Notes: generated by a model from the letters alone, not told the origin. Shown: positions 17,333 through 26,474, numbered from the stretch's first letter. The stretch: 64,000 bases of DNA from Variovorax paradoxus (GCF_030815975.1 NZ_JAUSXL010000002.1:2232001-2296000), one strand, 5' to 3'. Numbers and translations: made by a program.

Positions 17333-18991
17333 TCAATATTTCGGGCGGATTCGATAGATGGCGTTGTTCCGGTCGGCCGACATGTAGATGCTTCCGTCGC
17401 CGCCCACCGCGACCCCCGTGACCACATAAGGCGGCGGCATTCCCGGCCCCGCGGCCAGCCCGATCGGCAGGTTTTCCGCCACGGTGCGGCGCGAGCCGTT
17501 GAGCGGGTCGATCTCCACCAGCCGGCGTGCCGCGCTCTCGGCCACGATGAAGCTGCCCCAGGGCGTCTGCGCCACGCCTTCGGGCAGCGCCAGGCCTTCG
17601 GCAATCGCGCGCAGCGGGGCGCTGGCGTCGAGCGGAATGCGGGTCAGCTTGCCGGCGGCTTCGGTCACGTAGAGCGCGCCGTCCTGGCCGATGATCAACT
17701 GCACCGGGCCGCCCAGCCCGCTGGCAAGCACTGACTTCTCTGCGAATTTCGGACCGCTCGCGCGGGTGATGCTGCCGGTGGCGATCTCGGCATAGATCAC
17801 GCTGCCGTCGGCCATGGGAATGGCATCGAACGGCGCCTTCAGCCCGTGGATGGTTTCGATGGTGCGCAGCGTCTGGCGGTCGACCAGCTGCACCGTTCCC
17901 GTGAACCACGAGGTCAGCGCGAAGCGCGTGCCCGACAGGCCGACCGCGAACGGATAGTCGAGCTCCGGATCGCGCTGCATGCGGAACACGTCGCGCACTT
18001 CGCCCGTGCGCACATCCACCTGCCGGAAGCCGAACACATCGGCCACCCACAGCGTGCGGCCTTCGATCTTGAGGCCCGCCGGCGTTGCGAGCTTGCCGCT
18101 GGTGAGCGTGCGCAGCGCGCCGGTGGCGGGGTTGAAGGCCTGCACTTCGTTGTTGGCCATGTTCGACACGTAGACCGTGCCGTCGGATGCGATGGCGAGG
18201 TTGTCGATGGACGGCCGCAGCTGCTTCGCGACGGTCTTGCGGCCGGTGGCCAGGTCCACCCGCACCAGTTCGCCGCTGCGCGCATCGACCACCCAGAGGT
18301 TGCCCTTGCCGTCGAGGTTGGCCGCCGCGGGAACCTTGAAGCCGTCGGCAATCACGGTGATGCGGCCGTTCGCCGGATCGATCTTCACCACCTGGCCCTT
18401 GAACCACAGCGGCCCGTAGAGCATGCCGTCGGGGCCAACCTCGAAGCCGTTGAAGCCGCCCATGTCCTTCCGGATGAGCCGCGGCGGCTTCTGGCCCGCG
18501 CGGTCGATTTCCCACAGCGCATCGCCCAGGAACACCTGCGAGGCGTAGAGCTTGCCGTTGCTGCGGTCGAAGTCGAGCGAGTTGAGGCCGGGCAGGTCCT
18601 TGGCGAGCACGCGCATTGGCGCGCTGTCGCTCTCGCGGTAGCGCAGCATGCCCATCAGGTAGTTGGTCCAGGCCAGTTCGCCCTTGGGGCCGACCGCGAT
18701 GTCGTCGGCCTGGCCTTCGGGCGCGTCGATCAGGACCTTGGCCGCGCCGGTGCTGCGGTTGACCTCCCACAGCGTGTTGCCGAGCACCGAGCCCGCGAGC
18801 AGGCGGCCCTTCTGGTCGATGGCCAGGCCGTGGACGCCGGCGAACGAAGAGGGCGCGACCAGCGCTTCGGGCTCGGACCACGCGGCGGGGCGGGTGGGCG
18901 GTGGCGGCGGCGGTGCGATGCTGCCGCAGGCGCCCAGCAGGGCGACGGTGGCGATGAGTGCGGCGGCGCGAATGAACGGGCGGCAGGACAT
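17333..18991 (-). CDS. Beta-propeller (SMP-30/Vgb/NHL-like) lipoprotein
   Basis: 552-residue exported protein. The N-terminus is a lipoprotein signal (VALLGACGS, lipid Cys about 22) followed by a proline run. The rest is a chain of four-strand repeats with recurrent 'GL.ID..G.L...G..L..V' units such as LAIDQKGRLL, LDGKGNLWVVDARSGELVRVD, LAIASDGTVYVSN and VGGDGSIYMSAD. These suggest one large or two smaller beta-propellers. Relatives include SMP-30 lactonases and streptogramin lyase, but several are only binding scaffolds. No substrate can be assigned. It appears to be monocistronic. Confidence 0.82.
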   Translation of the reverse strand: MSCRPFIRAAALIATVALLGACGSIAPPPPPPTRPAAWSEPEALVAPSSFAGVHGLAIDQKGRLLAGSVLGNTLWEVNRSTGAAKVLIDAPEGQADDIAVGPKGELAWTNYLMGMLRYRESDSAPMRVLAKDLPGLNSLDFDRSNGKLYASQVFLGDALWEIDRAGQKPPRLIRKDMGGFNGFEVGPDGMLYGPLWFKGQVVKIDPANGRITVIADGFKVPAAANLDGKGNLWVVDARSGELVRVDLATGRKTVAKQLRPSIDNLAIASDGTVYVSNMANNEVQAFNPATGALRTLTSGKLATPAGLKIEGRTLWVADVFGFRQVDVRTGEVRDVFRMQRDPELDYPFAVGLSGTRFALTSWFTGTVQLVDRQTLRTIETIHGLKAPFDAIPMADGSVIYAEIATGSITRASGPKFAEKSVLASGLGGPVQLIIGQDGALYVTEAAGKLTRIPLDASAPLRAIAEGLALPEGVAQTPWGSFIVAESAARRLVEIDPLNGSRRTVAENLPIGLAAGPGMPPPYVVTGVAVGGDGSIYMSADRNNAIYRIRPKY

Positions 18992-19091
18992 GTCTTCTCT
19001 CCTTCTTGTGGATGCGCGCGAGCAGTCTAGAAGGAAGCAGGGGCCGTGGGGCAGTCTCTCCCGGGACAGGCAGACTTTTGTCCGCGCCGGA

Positions 19092-20345
19092 TCACCCGCG
19101 CAGAAGCTGCGTCGCCGTGTGGATCGAAAGCCCCACCAGCCCGCCCACCAGCGTGCCGTTGATCCGTATGAATTGCAGGTCGCGCCCGATGTGGCGCTCC
19201 AGCTCGTCGGTCATTTCGCTGGCATTCCATTCCCCGACGCGCTCTTCGATGTAGCGGCGGATGTCCTCGCGGTAGCGCTCGATCGCCAGCGGCGCGGCCG
19301 CTTCGACCTGCTCGTTGATCCAGCGGCGGATCGCCTCGTCGGCCTGCAGCCGCGTGCCCAGCGCGCCGGCCATCGATGCGATGCGCTGGCCGATCGTGGA
19401 GTCGCCGCGGCCGAGATCGTCATGCAGCCAGGCCAGCAGTTCGCTCCAGATGCCGTGCAGGTAGTCGCCGAGCGCGGGATGCGCCATCAGCTCGGCGCGG
19501 ATCTGCTCGCCGCGCTGCTGGAACTCCGGGTCGAGCTTGAGCCGCACCACGAAGTCGTCGACGAAATGGTCGAAGCGCCGGCGCATCGGGTGCTCCGGCT
19601 CGGCCGCGAGTTCGGCGATGGTGCGCGCCACGGCCGCCACGATCTTGCGCGTGGCGAGCTTGGCCGCCACCTGGTCCAGGCCCACGTAGCGCAGCGTCTT
19701 GATCTCGCGCGCAATGGCTTCCGTGATGTGCGCCTGCACCTCCTCGCCTTCGAGCAGGCCGGCCACCTGCTGCAGCACGTCGTCGAGCAGCGCCTGGTGG
19801 CGCCCGCCGGCCGTGAGCGCATCCAGCGCCTGCCCCATCAGCCGCGAAAGGTCGACCTTCTCGAGGCCCGCCGCGGCGGCACGGCCCATGAAGGCGCGCA
19901 CGCGCTCGTCGTCGAACGCGGAGAGCCCGTAGCGCGCGGCCGCCACGCCCCATTCGCCGAGCTTCTGGCCGCTCGCGGGCCGCGCGAGCCAGTCGGCGAT
20001 GCGCCCGGCCGCGTCGAACTCGCGCAGCTTGGCAAGCACCTGTGCGGTGCTCAGGAAGTTGTTGCAGATGAAGCCGGCCAGCTTGGCGCCGATGCGGTCC
20101 TTGTTGCTCGGGATGATGGCGGTGTGCGGAATCGGCAGGCCGAGCGGATGGCGGAACAGGGCCACCACCGCGAACCAGTCGGCCATGGCGCCGACCATCG
20201 CGGCTTCGGCGAACGCGGCCACGTAGCCCCAGGCCGGATGCTGCCCGTGCAGCGCGCTGGCCAGCGCATAGAGCAGCGCCGCCGCGCACAGCAGGCCGAG
20301 CGCGACGCGCTTCATGCGCCGCAGCGCATCGGCATCTTTGGCCAA
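19092..20345 (-). CDS. DUF445 family membrane protein
   Basis: 417-residue protein of the DUF445 (YjiN-like) family. Membrane segments lie near residues 12-45 (ALGLLCAAALLYALASAL and GYVAAFAEAAMVGAMADWFAVVALF), a long helical body spans the middle, and a hydrophobic C-terminus contains NGTLVGGLVGLSIHTATQLL. The MVGAMADWFAVVALFRHPLG and IPHTAIIP segments are diagnostic. Function unknown; inner-membrane location is inferred from the hydrophobic segments. The gap between it and argE holds a copy of the 98-bp repeat. Confidence 0.9.
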   Translation of the reverse strand: MAKDADALRRMKRVALGLLCAAALLYALASALHGQHPAWGYVAAFAEAAMVGAMADWFAVVALFRHPLGLPIPHTAIIPSNKDRIGAKLAGFICNNFLSTAQVLAKLREFDAAGRIADWLARPASGQKLGEWGVAAARYGLSAFDDERVRAFMGRAAAAGLEKVDLSRLMGQALDALTAGGRHQALLDDVLQQVAGLLEGEEVQAHITEAIAREIKTLRYVGLDQVAAKLATRKIVAAVARTIAELAAEPEHPMRRRFDHFVDDFVVRLKLDPEFQQRGEQIRAELMAHPALGDYLHGIWSELLAWLHDDLGRGDSTIGQRIASMAGALGTRLQADEAIRRWINEQVEAAAPLAIERYREDIRRYIEERVGEWNASEMTDELERHIGRDLQFIRINGTLVGGLVGLSIHTATQLLRG

Positions 20346-20410
20346 TTCAGTTTTCCATCAGTCCATCACGCGCTGCGCGACGCACGAAATCGTCACAGCC
20401 AAGGCCAGGC

Positions 20411-20502
20411 ACACCGCGGAACCGGCTTTGCCGGGCCGCCGGTGTGGCCCCCTGCAGGGGGTTGGCGCAGCGACACGAAGTGCGCGAAGACTGGGGGTGA
20501 GC
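20411..20502 (-). repeat. 98-bp three-hairpin repeat, single unit
   Basis: One unit of the family also found after ChrA and after the thioesterase gene. Read on the minus strand it begins GCTCACCCCCAGTCTTCGCG six bases after the argE TGA and keeps the CACTTCGTG and CCGGCAAAGCCGG hairpins. The middle hairpin has changed in both arms and loop (CCCCCTGCAGGGGG). Confidence 0.88.
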
Positions 20503-20508
20503 AACATT

Positions 20509-21675
20509 TCAGCCAATGGTCGGCGTGGCGGCAAGGCGCTCCATGAACAGTTCGCAGCGCGCCAGCTGCTCGAGGCTCACGAATTCATCAGGCTGGTGCG
20601 CCTGCTCGATGCTGCCGGGGCCGCACACCACGGTGGGGATGCCGGCGTTCTTGAACAGGCCCGCTTCGGTGCCGAAGGCCACCAGTGTGGTGCGTTCCTC
20701 GCCCGCAAGGCGCTGTGCGAGCCGCGTGACGGGGTCGCCCGCCGCGCCAAGGAAGCTCGGAATCTCGCAGATGGTTTCGAAGCGGAAGCCCGCATCGGGC
20801 GCCACCTTCTTCATCGCGGGCTCGATGCTCGCGGCATAGGCCAGCACGTCGGCCTGCATGCGCTTCGCATCGGCCGTGGGCAGGTCGCGGAATTCGTAGC
20901 GGAACTCGGCGTCGCGCGGCACCACGTTGTCGGCGATGCCGCCGTGGAACTGGCCCACGCTCGCGGTGCTGAAGGGCACGTCGAAGCCCTCATAGCGCGG
21001 CTCGCTGCGCTCGAAGCCCTCGGCCATGTCGCGCACCTTGCCGATCACGCGCGCGGCCATCTCGATGGCGTTGACCGACTTCGGCGTGAGCGACGAATGC
21101 GCCTCCTTGCCGCGCACGCAGCACTTGTAGCGGTACACGCCCTTGTGCGCGATGGCCGGCACCATGCTGGTCGGCTCGCCGACGATGCAGGCGAGCGGCT
21201 TGATGCCGGCGTCGCGCATGTCGGCAATGAGTTCCTTCACGCCGAAGCAGCCGATCTCCTCTTCATAGCTGAACGCGAAGTGCACCGCGAAGGGCGAATC
21301 GCTTTCGAGGAAGCGCCGGGCATTGGACAGGGCGACGGCGATGAAGCTCTTCATGTCGGCCGAGCCGCGTCCGTAGAGTCGCTCGTTCTGCACCACGGCG
21401 GAGAGCGGGTCGACGCTCCAGTCCTGCCCGTCCCAGGGCACCGTGTCGGTGTGCCCGGAAATGATCACGCCAGCCGGCTTGCCCTCGCCCAGCGTGGCGA
21501 ACAGGTTGGCCTTGGTGCGTTCGGCGTTGTAGGTGATGCGGCTCTTCACGCCGAGCGCGGCGAGGTGGCTCTGGGCCAGGTCGATCAGCTGGAGGTTGCT
21601 GTTCTCGCTGACGGTGTTCATGCGCACCAGCGATTGGGCCAGCGCGAGGCTTTGAGGGGAAAGCGTAGGGGACAT
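20509..21675 (-). CDS. argE: Acetylornithine deacetylase
   Basis: M20-family zinc hydrolase, 388 residues, removing the acetyl group from N-acetylornithine in arginine synthesis. Metal-site motifs are SGHTDTVPWDGQDW, GRGSADMKSF and SYEEEIGCFG (catalytic Glu pair). GEPTSMVPAIAHKGV and the C-terminal FGTEAGLF, CGPGSIEQAHQPDEF are typical of ArgE. The start is the ATG giving MSPTLSPQ; an ATG three codons upstream is also possible. It stands alone, as argE usually does in betaproteobacteria, divergent from the glycerophosphodiesterase gene. Confidence 0.92.
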   Translation of the reverse strand: MSPTLSPQSLALAQSLVRMNTVSENSNLQLIDLAQSHLAALGVKSRITYNAERTKANLFATLGEGKPAGVIISGHTDTVPWDGQDWSVDPLSAVVQNERLYGRGSADMKSFIAVALSNARRFLESDSPFAVHFAFSYEEEIGCFGVKELIADMRDAGIKPLACIVGEPTSMVPAIAHKGVYRYKCCVRGKEAHSSLTPKSVNAIEMAARVIGKVRDMAEGFERSEPRYEGFDVPFSTASVGQFHGGIADNVVPRDAEFRYEFRDLPTADAKRMQADVLAYAASIEPAMKKVAPDAGFRFETICEIPSFLGAAGDPVTRLAQRLAGEERTTLVAFGTEAGLFKNAGIPTVVCGPGSIEQAHQPDEFVSLEQLARCELFMERLAATPTIG

Positions 21676-21775
21676 GCAACACATTGTCCAAGAAGTCGGC
21701 GCCGCACGCCCGTGGGCGCTCCGGCTGTCATGCGTAGCGAGTACCCTGCGCCTCTTTTGGATGGAGAAAAAGACG

Positions 21776-22972
21776 ATGCGCACCCTTCCGCTTGCCCTGT
21801 CTGCGATGGCCGCCCTCTGCCTGGCGGCCTGCGGCGCCACCGGCCCCGCCGGTTCGTCCAACAAGCTGCTCACGCTCGACGGCCAGCCGCCGCTGGTCAT
21901 TGCCCACCGCGGCGCCTCGGGCTACCTGCCGGAGGAAACGCTCGAAGCCTATGCGCGCGCCATCGAACTGGGCGCCGACGTGATCGAGATGGACCTGGTC
22001 TCCACCAAGGACGGCGTGCTTATCGCCCGCCACGATCCCAACCTGGCCATCAGCACCGACGTGGCCAGGCACCCGCGCTTCGCCTCGCGCAAGAAGACCA
22101 TCAAGGTCGACGGCGAAACCCAGACCGGCTGGTTCAGCAACGACTTCACGCTGGCCGAGATCAAGACGCTGGGCGGCATCTCGACCGACCCCGAGCGCCC
22201 GCAGGAATTCAACGGCAAGTTCAAGATCCCCACCTTCCAGGAGATCATCGATTTCGCCAAGGCCAAGTCGAAGGAAACCGGCCGCACCATCGCGATCTAC
22301 CCCGAGTCGAAAAACCCGACTTATTTCCGCGAGCTGGGCCTGCCGCTGGAAGACAAGATGATCGCCGCCATCAACGCCGCCGGCTGGAACAGCAAGACCG
22401 CACCCATCTACGTGCAGTCCTTCGAGCCCGGCAGCCTCAAGTACATGAAGAGCAAGGGCCTGAACACCCGGCTCATCCAGCTGATCGACGGCGACAGCGT
22501 CGACCTGAAGACCGGCGCCGTGACCTTCGCCGTGCCGAGCGACCGGCCCTACGACTGGACCAAGGCCGGCGACAAGCGCAACTTCGACGCCATGGTCACG
22601 CCCGCCGGCCTGGCCGAGATCAAGACCTATGCCGACGGCATCGGCCCGTGGAAGCGCTACATCGTGAGCGTGAAGGGCAGCATCGGCGCCGATGGCAAGC
22701 CGCTGGACGTCAACAAGGACGGCAAGATCAACGATGCCGACGCCACCTCCATGGCGCCCACCACGCTCATTGCCGATGCGCACAAGGCGGGCCTCTTCGT
22801 GCACCCGTTCACCTTCCGCAACGAGTCGCGCCGCCTGGCGGCCGACTACAGCAAGGACGGCAGGAACGAGTACGCGGCCTATTACAAGCTGGGCGTGGAC
22901 GGCGTGTTCACCGACTTCACCGACACCGCGCTTGCGGCGCGCGCGGACTACTTGAAGAGCCTCGGCCGCTGA
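21776..22972 (+). CDS. glpQ: Glycerophosphodiester phosphodiesterase lipoprotein with EF-hand loop
   Basis: Hydrolyses glycerophosphodiesters to glycerol-3-phosphate and an alcohol; 398 residues. Lipoprotein signal with LCLAACG (lipid Cys about 19). The GDPD TIM barrel shows AHRGASGYLPEET with the catalytic His, EMDLVSTKDGVLIARHD, and the C-terminal GVDGVFTDF. Residues about 311-322 form a canonical EF-hand loop, DVNKDGKINDAD, inside the barrel's C-terminal third, suggesting Ca binding beyond the catalytic metal. The start is the ATG preceded by GGAG at 9 bases; an ATG five codons earlier is weaker. Likely periplasmic, membrane-anchored. Confidence 0.93.
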   Translation: MRTLPLALSAMAALCLAACGATGPAGSSNKLLTLDGQPPLVIAHRGASGYLPEETLEAYARAIELGADVIEMDLVSTKDGVLIARHDPNLAISTDVARHPRFASRKKTIKVDGETQTGWFSNDFTLAEIKTLGGISTDPERPQEFNGKFKIPTFQEIIDFAKAKSKETGRTIAIYPESKNPTYFRELGLPLEDKMIAAINAAGWNSKTAPIYVQSFEPGSLKYMKSKGLNTRLIQLIDGDSVDLKTGAVTFAVPSDRPYDWTKAGDKRNFDAMVTPAGLAEIKTYADGIGPWKRYIVSVKGSIGADGKPLDVNKDGKINDADATSMAPTTLIADAHKAGLFVHPFTFRNESRRLAADYSKDGRNEYAAYYKLGVDGVFTDFTDTALAARADYLKSLGR

Positions 22973-23014
22973 GGGTTTGCCCGGCACGGTCTTTGCGGGG
23001 CACTCTGCAAAGCC

Positions 23015-23020
23015 TAGACT
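23015..23020 (+). promoter_or_regulatory. Candidate -10 element for a leaderless M20 gene transcript
   Basis: TAGACT lies seven bases before the ATG, with TTGCGG 16 bases further upstream as a weak -35. There is no Shine-Dalgarno sequence, so transcription probably starts at the A of the start codon. Confidence 0.45.
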
Positions 23021-23027
23021 CTGCCCC

Positions 23028-24230
23028 ATGAAACTCATCGATTCGCTCGTCACGCAGGCGGCCGGCATCGCCGCTGTCCGACGTGACCTCCACGCCCATC
23101 CCGAACTCTGCTTCCAGGAAGTCCGCACCGCTGACGTGGTGGCAGGCAAGCTCACCGAATGGGGCATTCCCATCCACCGCGGCCTGGGCACCACCGGCGT
23201 GGTGGGCATCGTCAAGAACGGCACCAGCCACCGCGCCGTGGGCCTGCGCGCCGACATGGACGCGCTGCCCGTCACCGAGCTCAACACCTTCGCCCACGCC
23301 AGCAAGCACCACGGCAAGATGCACGCCTGCGGGCACGACGGCCACACGGCCATGCTGCTCGCGGCCGCGCAGCACCTGGCGAAGAACCGCAACTTCGACG
23401 GCACCGTCTACCTGATCTTTCAGCCGGCCGAAGAGGGCGGCGGCGGCGCGCGCGAGATGATCAAGGAAGGCCTGTTCGAGCAGTTCCCCATGGAGGCCGT
23501 GTTCGGCATGCACAACTGGCCCGGCATGAAGGCGGGCCAGTTCGCGGTGAGCCCGGGGCCGGTGATGGCGTCGGGCAACAAGTTCTATGTCAACGTGATC
23601 GGCAAGGGCGGCCATGCCGCGCTGCCGCAGACCGGCATCGACCCGGTGCCGATCGCCTGCGAGATCGTGCAGGCGTTCCAGACCATCCTCACGCGCAAGA
23701 TGAAGCCGACCGACTCGGCCGTGATCTCGGTCACCACCATCCATGCCGGCGAGACCAACAACGTGATCCCCGACAACTGCGAGCTCACGGGCACGGTGCG
23801 CACCTTCTCGATCGAAGTGCTCGACATGATCGAGTCGCGCATGAGGCAGATCGCCGAGCACATCTGCGCCGCGCACGACGCCACCTGCGACTTCCGCTTC
23901 GAGCGCTACTACCCGCCCACCATCAACACCGAGGCCGAGGCCAACTTCGCGCGCCGCGTGATGGGCGAGATCGTCGGCGCCGAGAACGTGCTGAAGCAGG
24001 AAGCCGCCATGACCTCCGAAGACTTCGCCTTCATGCTGCAGGCCAAGCCCGGCGCCTATGCCTTCATCGGCAATGGCGACGGCACACACCGCGATATGCA
24101 CCACGGCGAAGGACCGTGCACGCTGCACAACGCGAGCTACGACTTCAACGACGACCTGATTCCCCTGGGCGCCACCTGCTGGGTGCAACTGGCCGAGCAG
24201 TTCCTGAAGCCGGGGGGAGCCGCGCCTTGA
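23028..24230 (+). CDS. M20D-type amidohydrolase (hippurate/N-acyl amino acid hydrolase-like)
   Basis: 400-residue zinc amidohydrolase of the HipO/AbgB/IAA-amino-acid hydrolase group. Motifs: RRDLHAHPELCFQE, GLRADMDALPVTE, HACGHDGHTAMLL (metal ligands), FQPAEEGGGGAREMI (catalytic Glu), GKGGHAALPQTGIDPV in the dimerisation domain, and MTSEDFAFML. It removes an acyl or aminoacyl group from an amino acid conjugate in the cytosol. No Shine-Dalgarno is seen; the -10-like TAGACT directly upstream suggests a leaderless message. Its TGA overlaps the TTG of the DUF2817 gene, so the two products are probably made together. Confidence 0.92.
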   Translation: MKLIDSLVTQAAGIAAVRRDLHAHPELCFQEVRTADVVAGKLTEWGIPIHRGLGTTGVVGIVKNGTSHRAVGLRADMDALPVTELNTFAHASKHHGKMHACGHDGHTAMLLAAAQHLAKNRNFDGTVYLIFQPAEEGGGGAREMIKEGLFEQFPMEAVFGMHNWPGMKAGQFAVSPGPVMASGNKFYVNVIGKGGHAALPQTGIDPVPIACEIVQAFQTILTRKMKPTDSAVISVTTIHAGETNNVIPDNCELTGTVRTFSIEVLDMIESRMRQIAEHICAAHDATCDFRFERYYPPTINTEAEANFARRVMGEIVGAENVLKQEAAMTSEDFAFMLQAKPGAYAFIGNGDGTHRDMHHGEGPCTLHNASYDFNDDLIPLGATCWVQLAEQFLKPGGAAP

Positions 24231-25321
24231 TCGGCATCGGCGAGGCTTTTTCGCCGCGCTACGCCCAGGCACGCCAGAAGTTCCTGCAGGCCTGCGTGAG
24301 CGCGGGGCTCACGGTCGAGCCGCACGCGCACCCGGGCAAGGGGCAGGGCGGCGAAGAACTCTCGATGGATGTGGCGCTCGACGGCAACGCGAACGCCGAG
24401 CGCTTGCTGATCGTTTCCAGCGCCTGCCATGGCGTGGAGGGCCATTGCGGCAGCGGCGTGCAGGTGTTCGCGCTGCACGACGCCGAGTGGCGCGAGAAGG
24501 CGCGGGCGCAAGGCGTGGCGGTGCTCTATGTGCATGCGCTCAACCCGCACGGTTTTTCTTACGGCCGGCGCGTCACGCAGGAGAACGTCGACCTGAACCG
24601 CAACTTCGTCGATTTCTCGAAGCCGCTGCCGGCCAACGAAGCCTATGCCAAGCTGCATCCGCTGCTCGTGCCCGACACCTGGCCGCCCACGCCCGAGAAC
24701 CAGGCCGCCATCGAAAAATGGATCGGCAAGCATGGCGCCGCTGCCTACCAGGCGGCCATCACCAGTGGGCAGTACCAGTTCGAGGACGGCCTGTTCTTCG
24801 GCGGCAAGGCACCCACCTGGAGCCACAAGGCCCTCCGCGGCGTGCTGCGCCGCCATGCGGGCAGCGCGCGCCGGCTGGCCTGGATCGACCTGCACACGGG
24901 GCTCGGGCCCAATGGCCTTGGCGAGCGCATCCTCGCCAGCCGGGACGACAAGGCGGCCTACGCGCGCGCCAACGCCTGGTGGGGCACGCCCGCGGCGCCG
25001 GTCACGTCGATCTACGACGGTTCTTCCACCTCGGCCCTGCTGCGCGGCCAGATGAGCGAAGCGGTGTACCAGGAGTGCCCGCAGGCCGAGTACACCGGCA
25101 TCGCGCTCGAATACGGCACGCTGCCGATGCTCGAAGTCTTGAACGCCCTGCGCGCCGACCATTGGCTGCACAAGCACCCCGAGGCCCCGGCCGACTTGGC
25201 CGACGGCATCCGCGCGCGAATGCGCGAGGCCTTCTATACCGACACCGACGCCTGGCGCGGGCAGATCGTCAGCCAGGCGCGGCAGGCGATGTTCCAGGCG
25301 GTGGACGGCCTGAGCGGCTGA
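24227..25321 (+). CDS. DUF2817 (M14-like) zinc carboxypeptidase-family protein
   Basis: 364-residue protein of the DUF2817 family, related to M14 carboxypeptidases. Zinc-site features are SSACHGVEGHCGS (His...Glu), NLNRNF-type DLNRNFVDF and the later LDLHTGLG-type IDLHTGLGPNG; a C-terminal GIALEYGTLPM may supply the catalytic Glu. The start is TTG, overlapping the previous stop by TTGA with GGGGGAG 8-9 bases upstream, and matches the family N-terminus (FSPRYAQARQKF). It is translationally coupled to the M20 hydrolase, suggesting that both act on one peptide-like or acylated substrate. Confidence 0.87.
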   Translation: MIGIGEAFSPRYAQARQKFLQACVSAGLTVEPHAHPGKGQGGEELSMDVALDGNANAERLLIVSSACHGVEGHCGSGVQVFALHDAEWREKARAQGVAVLYVHALNPHGFSYGRRVTQENVDLNRNFVDFSKPLPANEAYAKLHPLLVPDTWPPTPENQAAIEKWIGKHGAAAYQAAITSGQYQFEDGLFFGGKAPTWSHKALRGVLRRHAGSARRLAWIDLHTGLGPNGLGERILASRDDKAAYARANAWWGTPAAPVTSIYDGSSTSALLRGQMSEAVYQECPQAEYTGIALEYGTLPMLEVLNALRADHWLHKHPEAPADLADGIRARMREAFYTDTDAWRGQIVSQARQAMFQAVDGLSG

Positions 25322-25349
25322 CGCGAAGCGGGGCGCGATGCCCCGGTGG

Positions 25350-26474
25350 TCAGGTCCTGATCTTGCCGTCCGCGGTGATCATCGACAGCTCGACAAACTT
25401 CGAGCCGACATGGTTCTTGGCCGAGAACGACACCTCGAAGCCGCCGAACTGCTGCCGGTCGATGCTTTCGAGCCCCGCGATGAGGCCGTCGCGCGAGGCC
25501 TTGCCCGTCGTGCGGCGCAGGCCCTCGGTCAGTACCTTGGCCGCGAGGTAGCCCTCCATGCTCGAGAAATTGGCGCTCGCGCCGGCGCCGGCCTTCTTCA
25601 CCGCCTCGGTGAATTCCCGTGCGAGCGCGTTGGCCGGGTTGTAGGGCGAGGGCACCACCTGCGTCACCATCACGCCCGCGCCTTCCTTGCCAAGCTCGTC
25701 GGCCAGCGCCTGGGTGCCCACGAAAGACACATTGAAGAACGTGCCGCCGTAGCCCGCCTTGCGTGCCTGCCGGATGAACGCCGCGCAGGCCTTGTAGGCG
25801 CCCACCTGGACCACCGCGTCCGGCCGCGCCGCCGTGATGCTTTTCACGGCCGATGCCACATCGACCGAATTGCGCTCCACCGTGGCCAGCGCCACCGGCT
25901 TGAGTTCCTGCTGCGAGAGCGCCAGCGTCACGCCGTCGAGCCCGGCCTTGCCGTAGGCGTCGTTCTGGTAGAAGACCGCGATCTTCTTCAGGCCCAGGTG
26001 CGTGAGCTGCTTCACGATCAGCGCGGTTTCGTCGTTGTACGAGGCGCGCAGGTGGAACACGTTCCTGTGGAAGGGTTCGCGCAGCGATATCGCGCCGGAA
26101 AAAGGCGCGACAAAAGGCACCTTCTCCTTCACCGCGAGCGGCAGCGCCGCCATGCTGGTCGGCGTGCCGATGTAGCCGAAGAGCGCGAACACGTCCTCGT
26201 CGATCAGCTTTTGCGTGTTGGCGGCGCAGCGGTCGGGCTCGTAGCCGTCGTCGAGGTTCTTGATGACCACGTTGCGCCGGCCGGGCTGGGCGTTGTATTG
26301 GTCCAGGAACAGCTTCGCGCCCTGGTGAAACTGGATGCCGAGCTGCGCGGCCGGACCGGTGAACGGTGCCGATTGGCCCAGCACCAGCGGCACGTCGCCC
26401 TGTGCCCGTGCCAACTGAAAGCCGCCCAGCGCCGCCGCGCCGGTGGCCAGGGAAAAATGTCTGCGATTGATCAT
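25350..26474 (-). CDS. Leu/Ile/Val-type ABC transporter substrate-binding protein
   Basis: 374-residue periplasmic binding protein of the LivJ/Peripla_BP_6 family. Signal peptide MINRRHFSLATGAAALGGFQLARAQ, with a Tat-like RR pair but no full Tat motif. The mature part starts VPLVLGQSAPFTGPAAQLG; GYIGTPTSMAALPLA and VFYQNDAYGKAGLDG are typical. AAGGAGG lies 5 bases before the chosen ATG. No permease genes are adjacent; the liv genes at the right end of the window are distant. Divergent from the molybdopterin oxidoreductase with only 56 bases between starts. Ligand unknown (amino acid or small carboxylate). Confidence 0.88.
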   Translation of the reverse strand: MINRRHFSLATGAAALGGFQLARAQGDVPLVLGQSAPFTGPAAQLGIQFHQGAKLFLDQYNAQPGRRNVVIKNLDDGYEPDRCAANTQKLIDEDVFALFGYIGTPTSMAALPLAVKEKVPFVAPFSGAISLREPFHRNVFHLRASYNDETALIVKQLTHLGLKKIAVFYQNDAYGKAGLDGVTLALSQQELKPVALATVERNSVDVASAVKSITAARPDAVVQVGAYKACAAFIRQARKAGYGGTFFNVSFVGTQALADELGKEGAGVMVTQVVPSPYNPANALAREFTEAVKKAGAGASANFSSMEGYLAAKVLTEGLRRTTGKASRDGLIAGLESIDRQQFGGFEVSFSAKNHVGSKFVELSMITADGKIRT

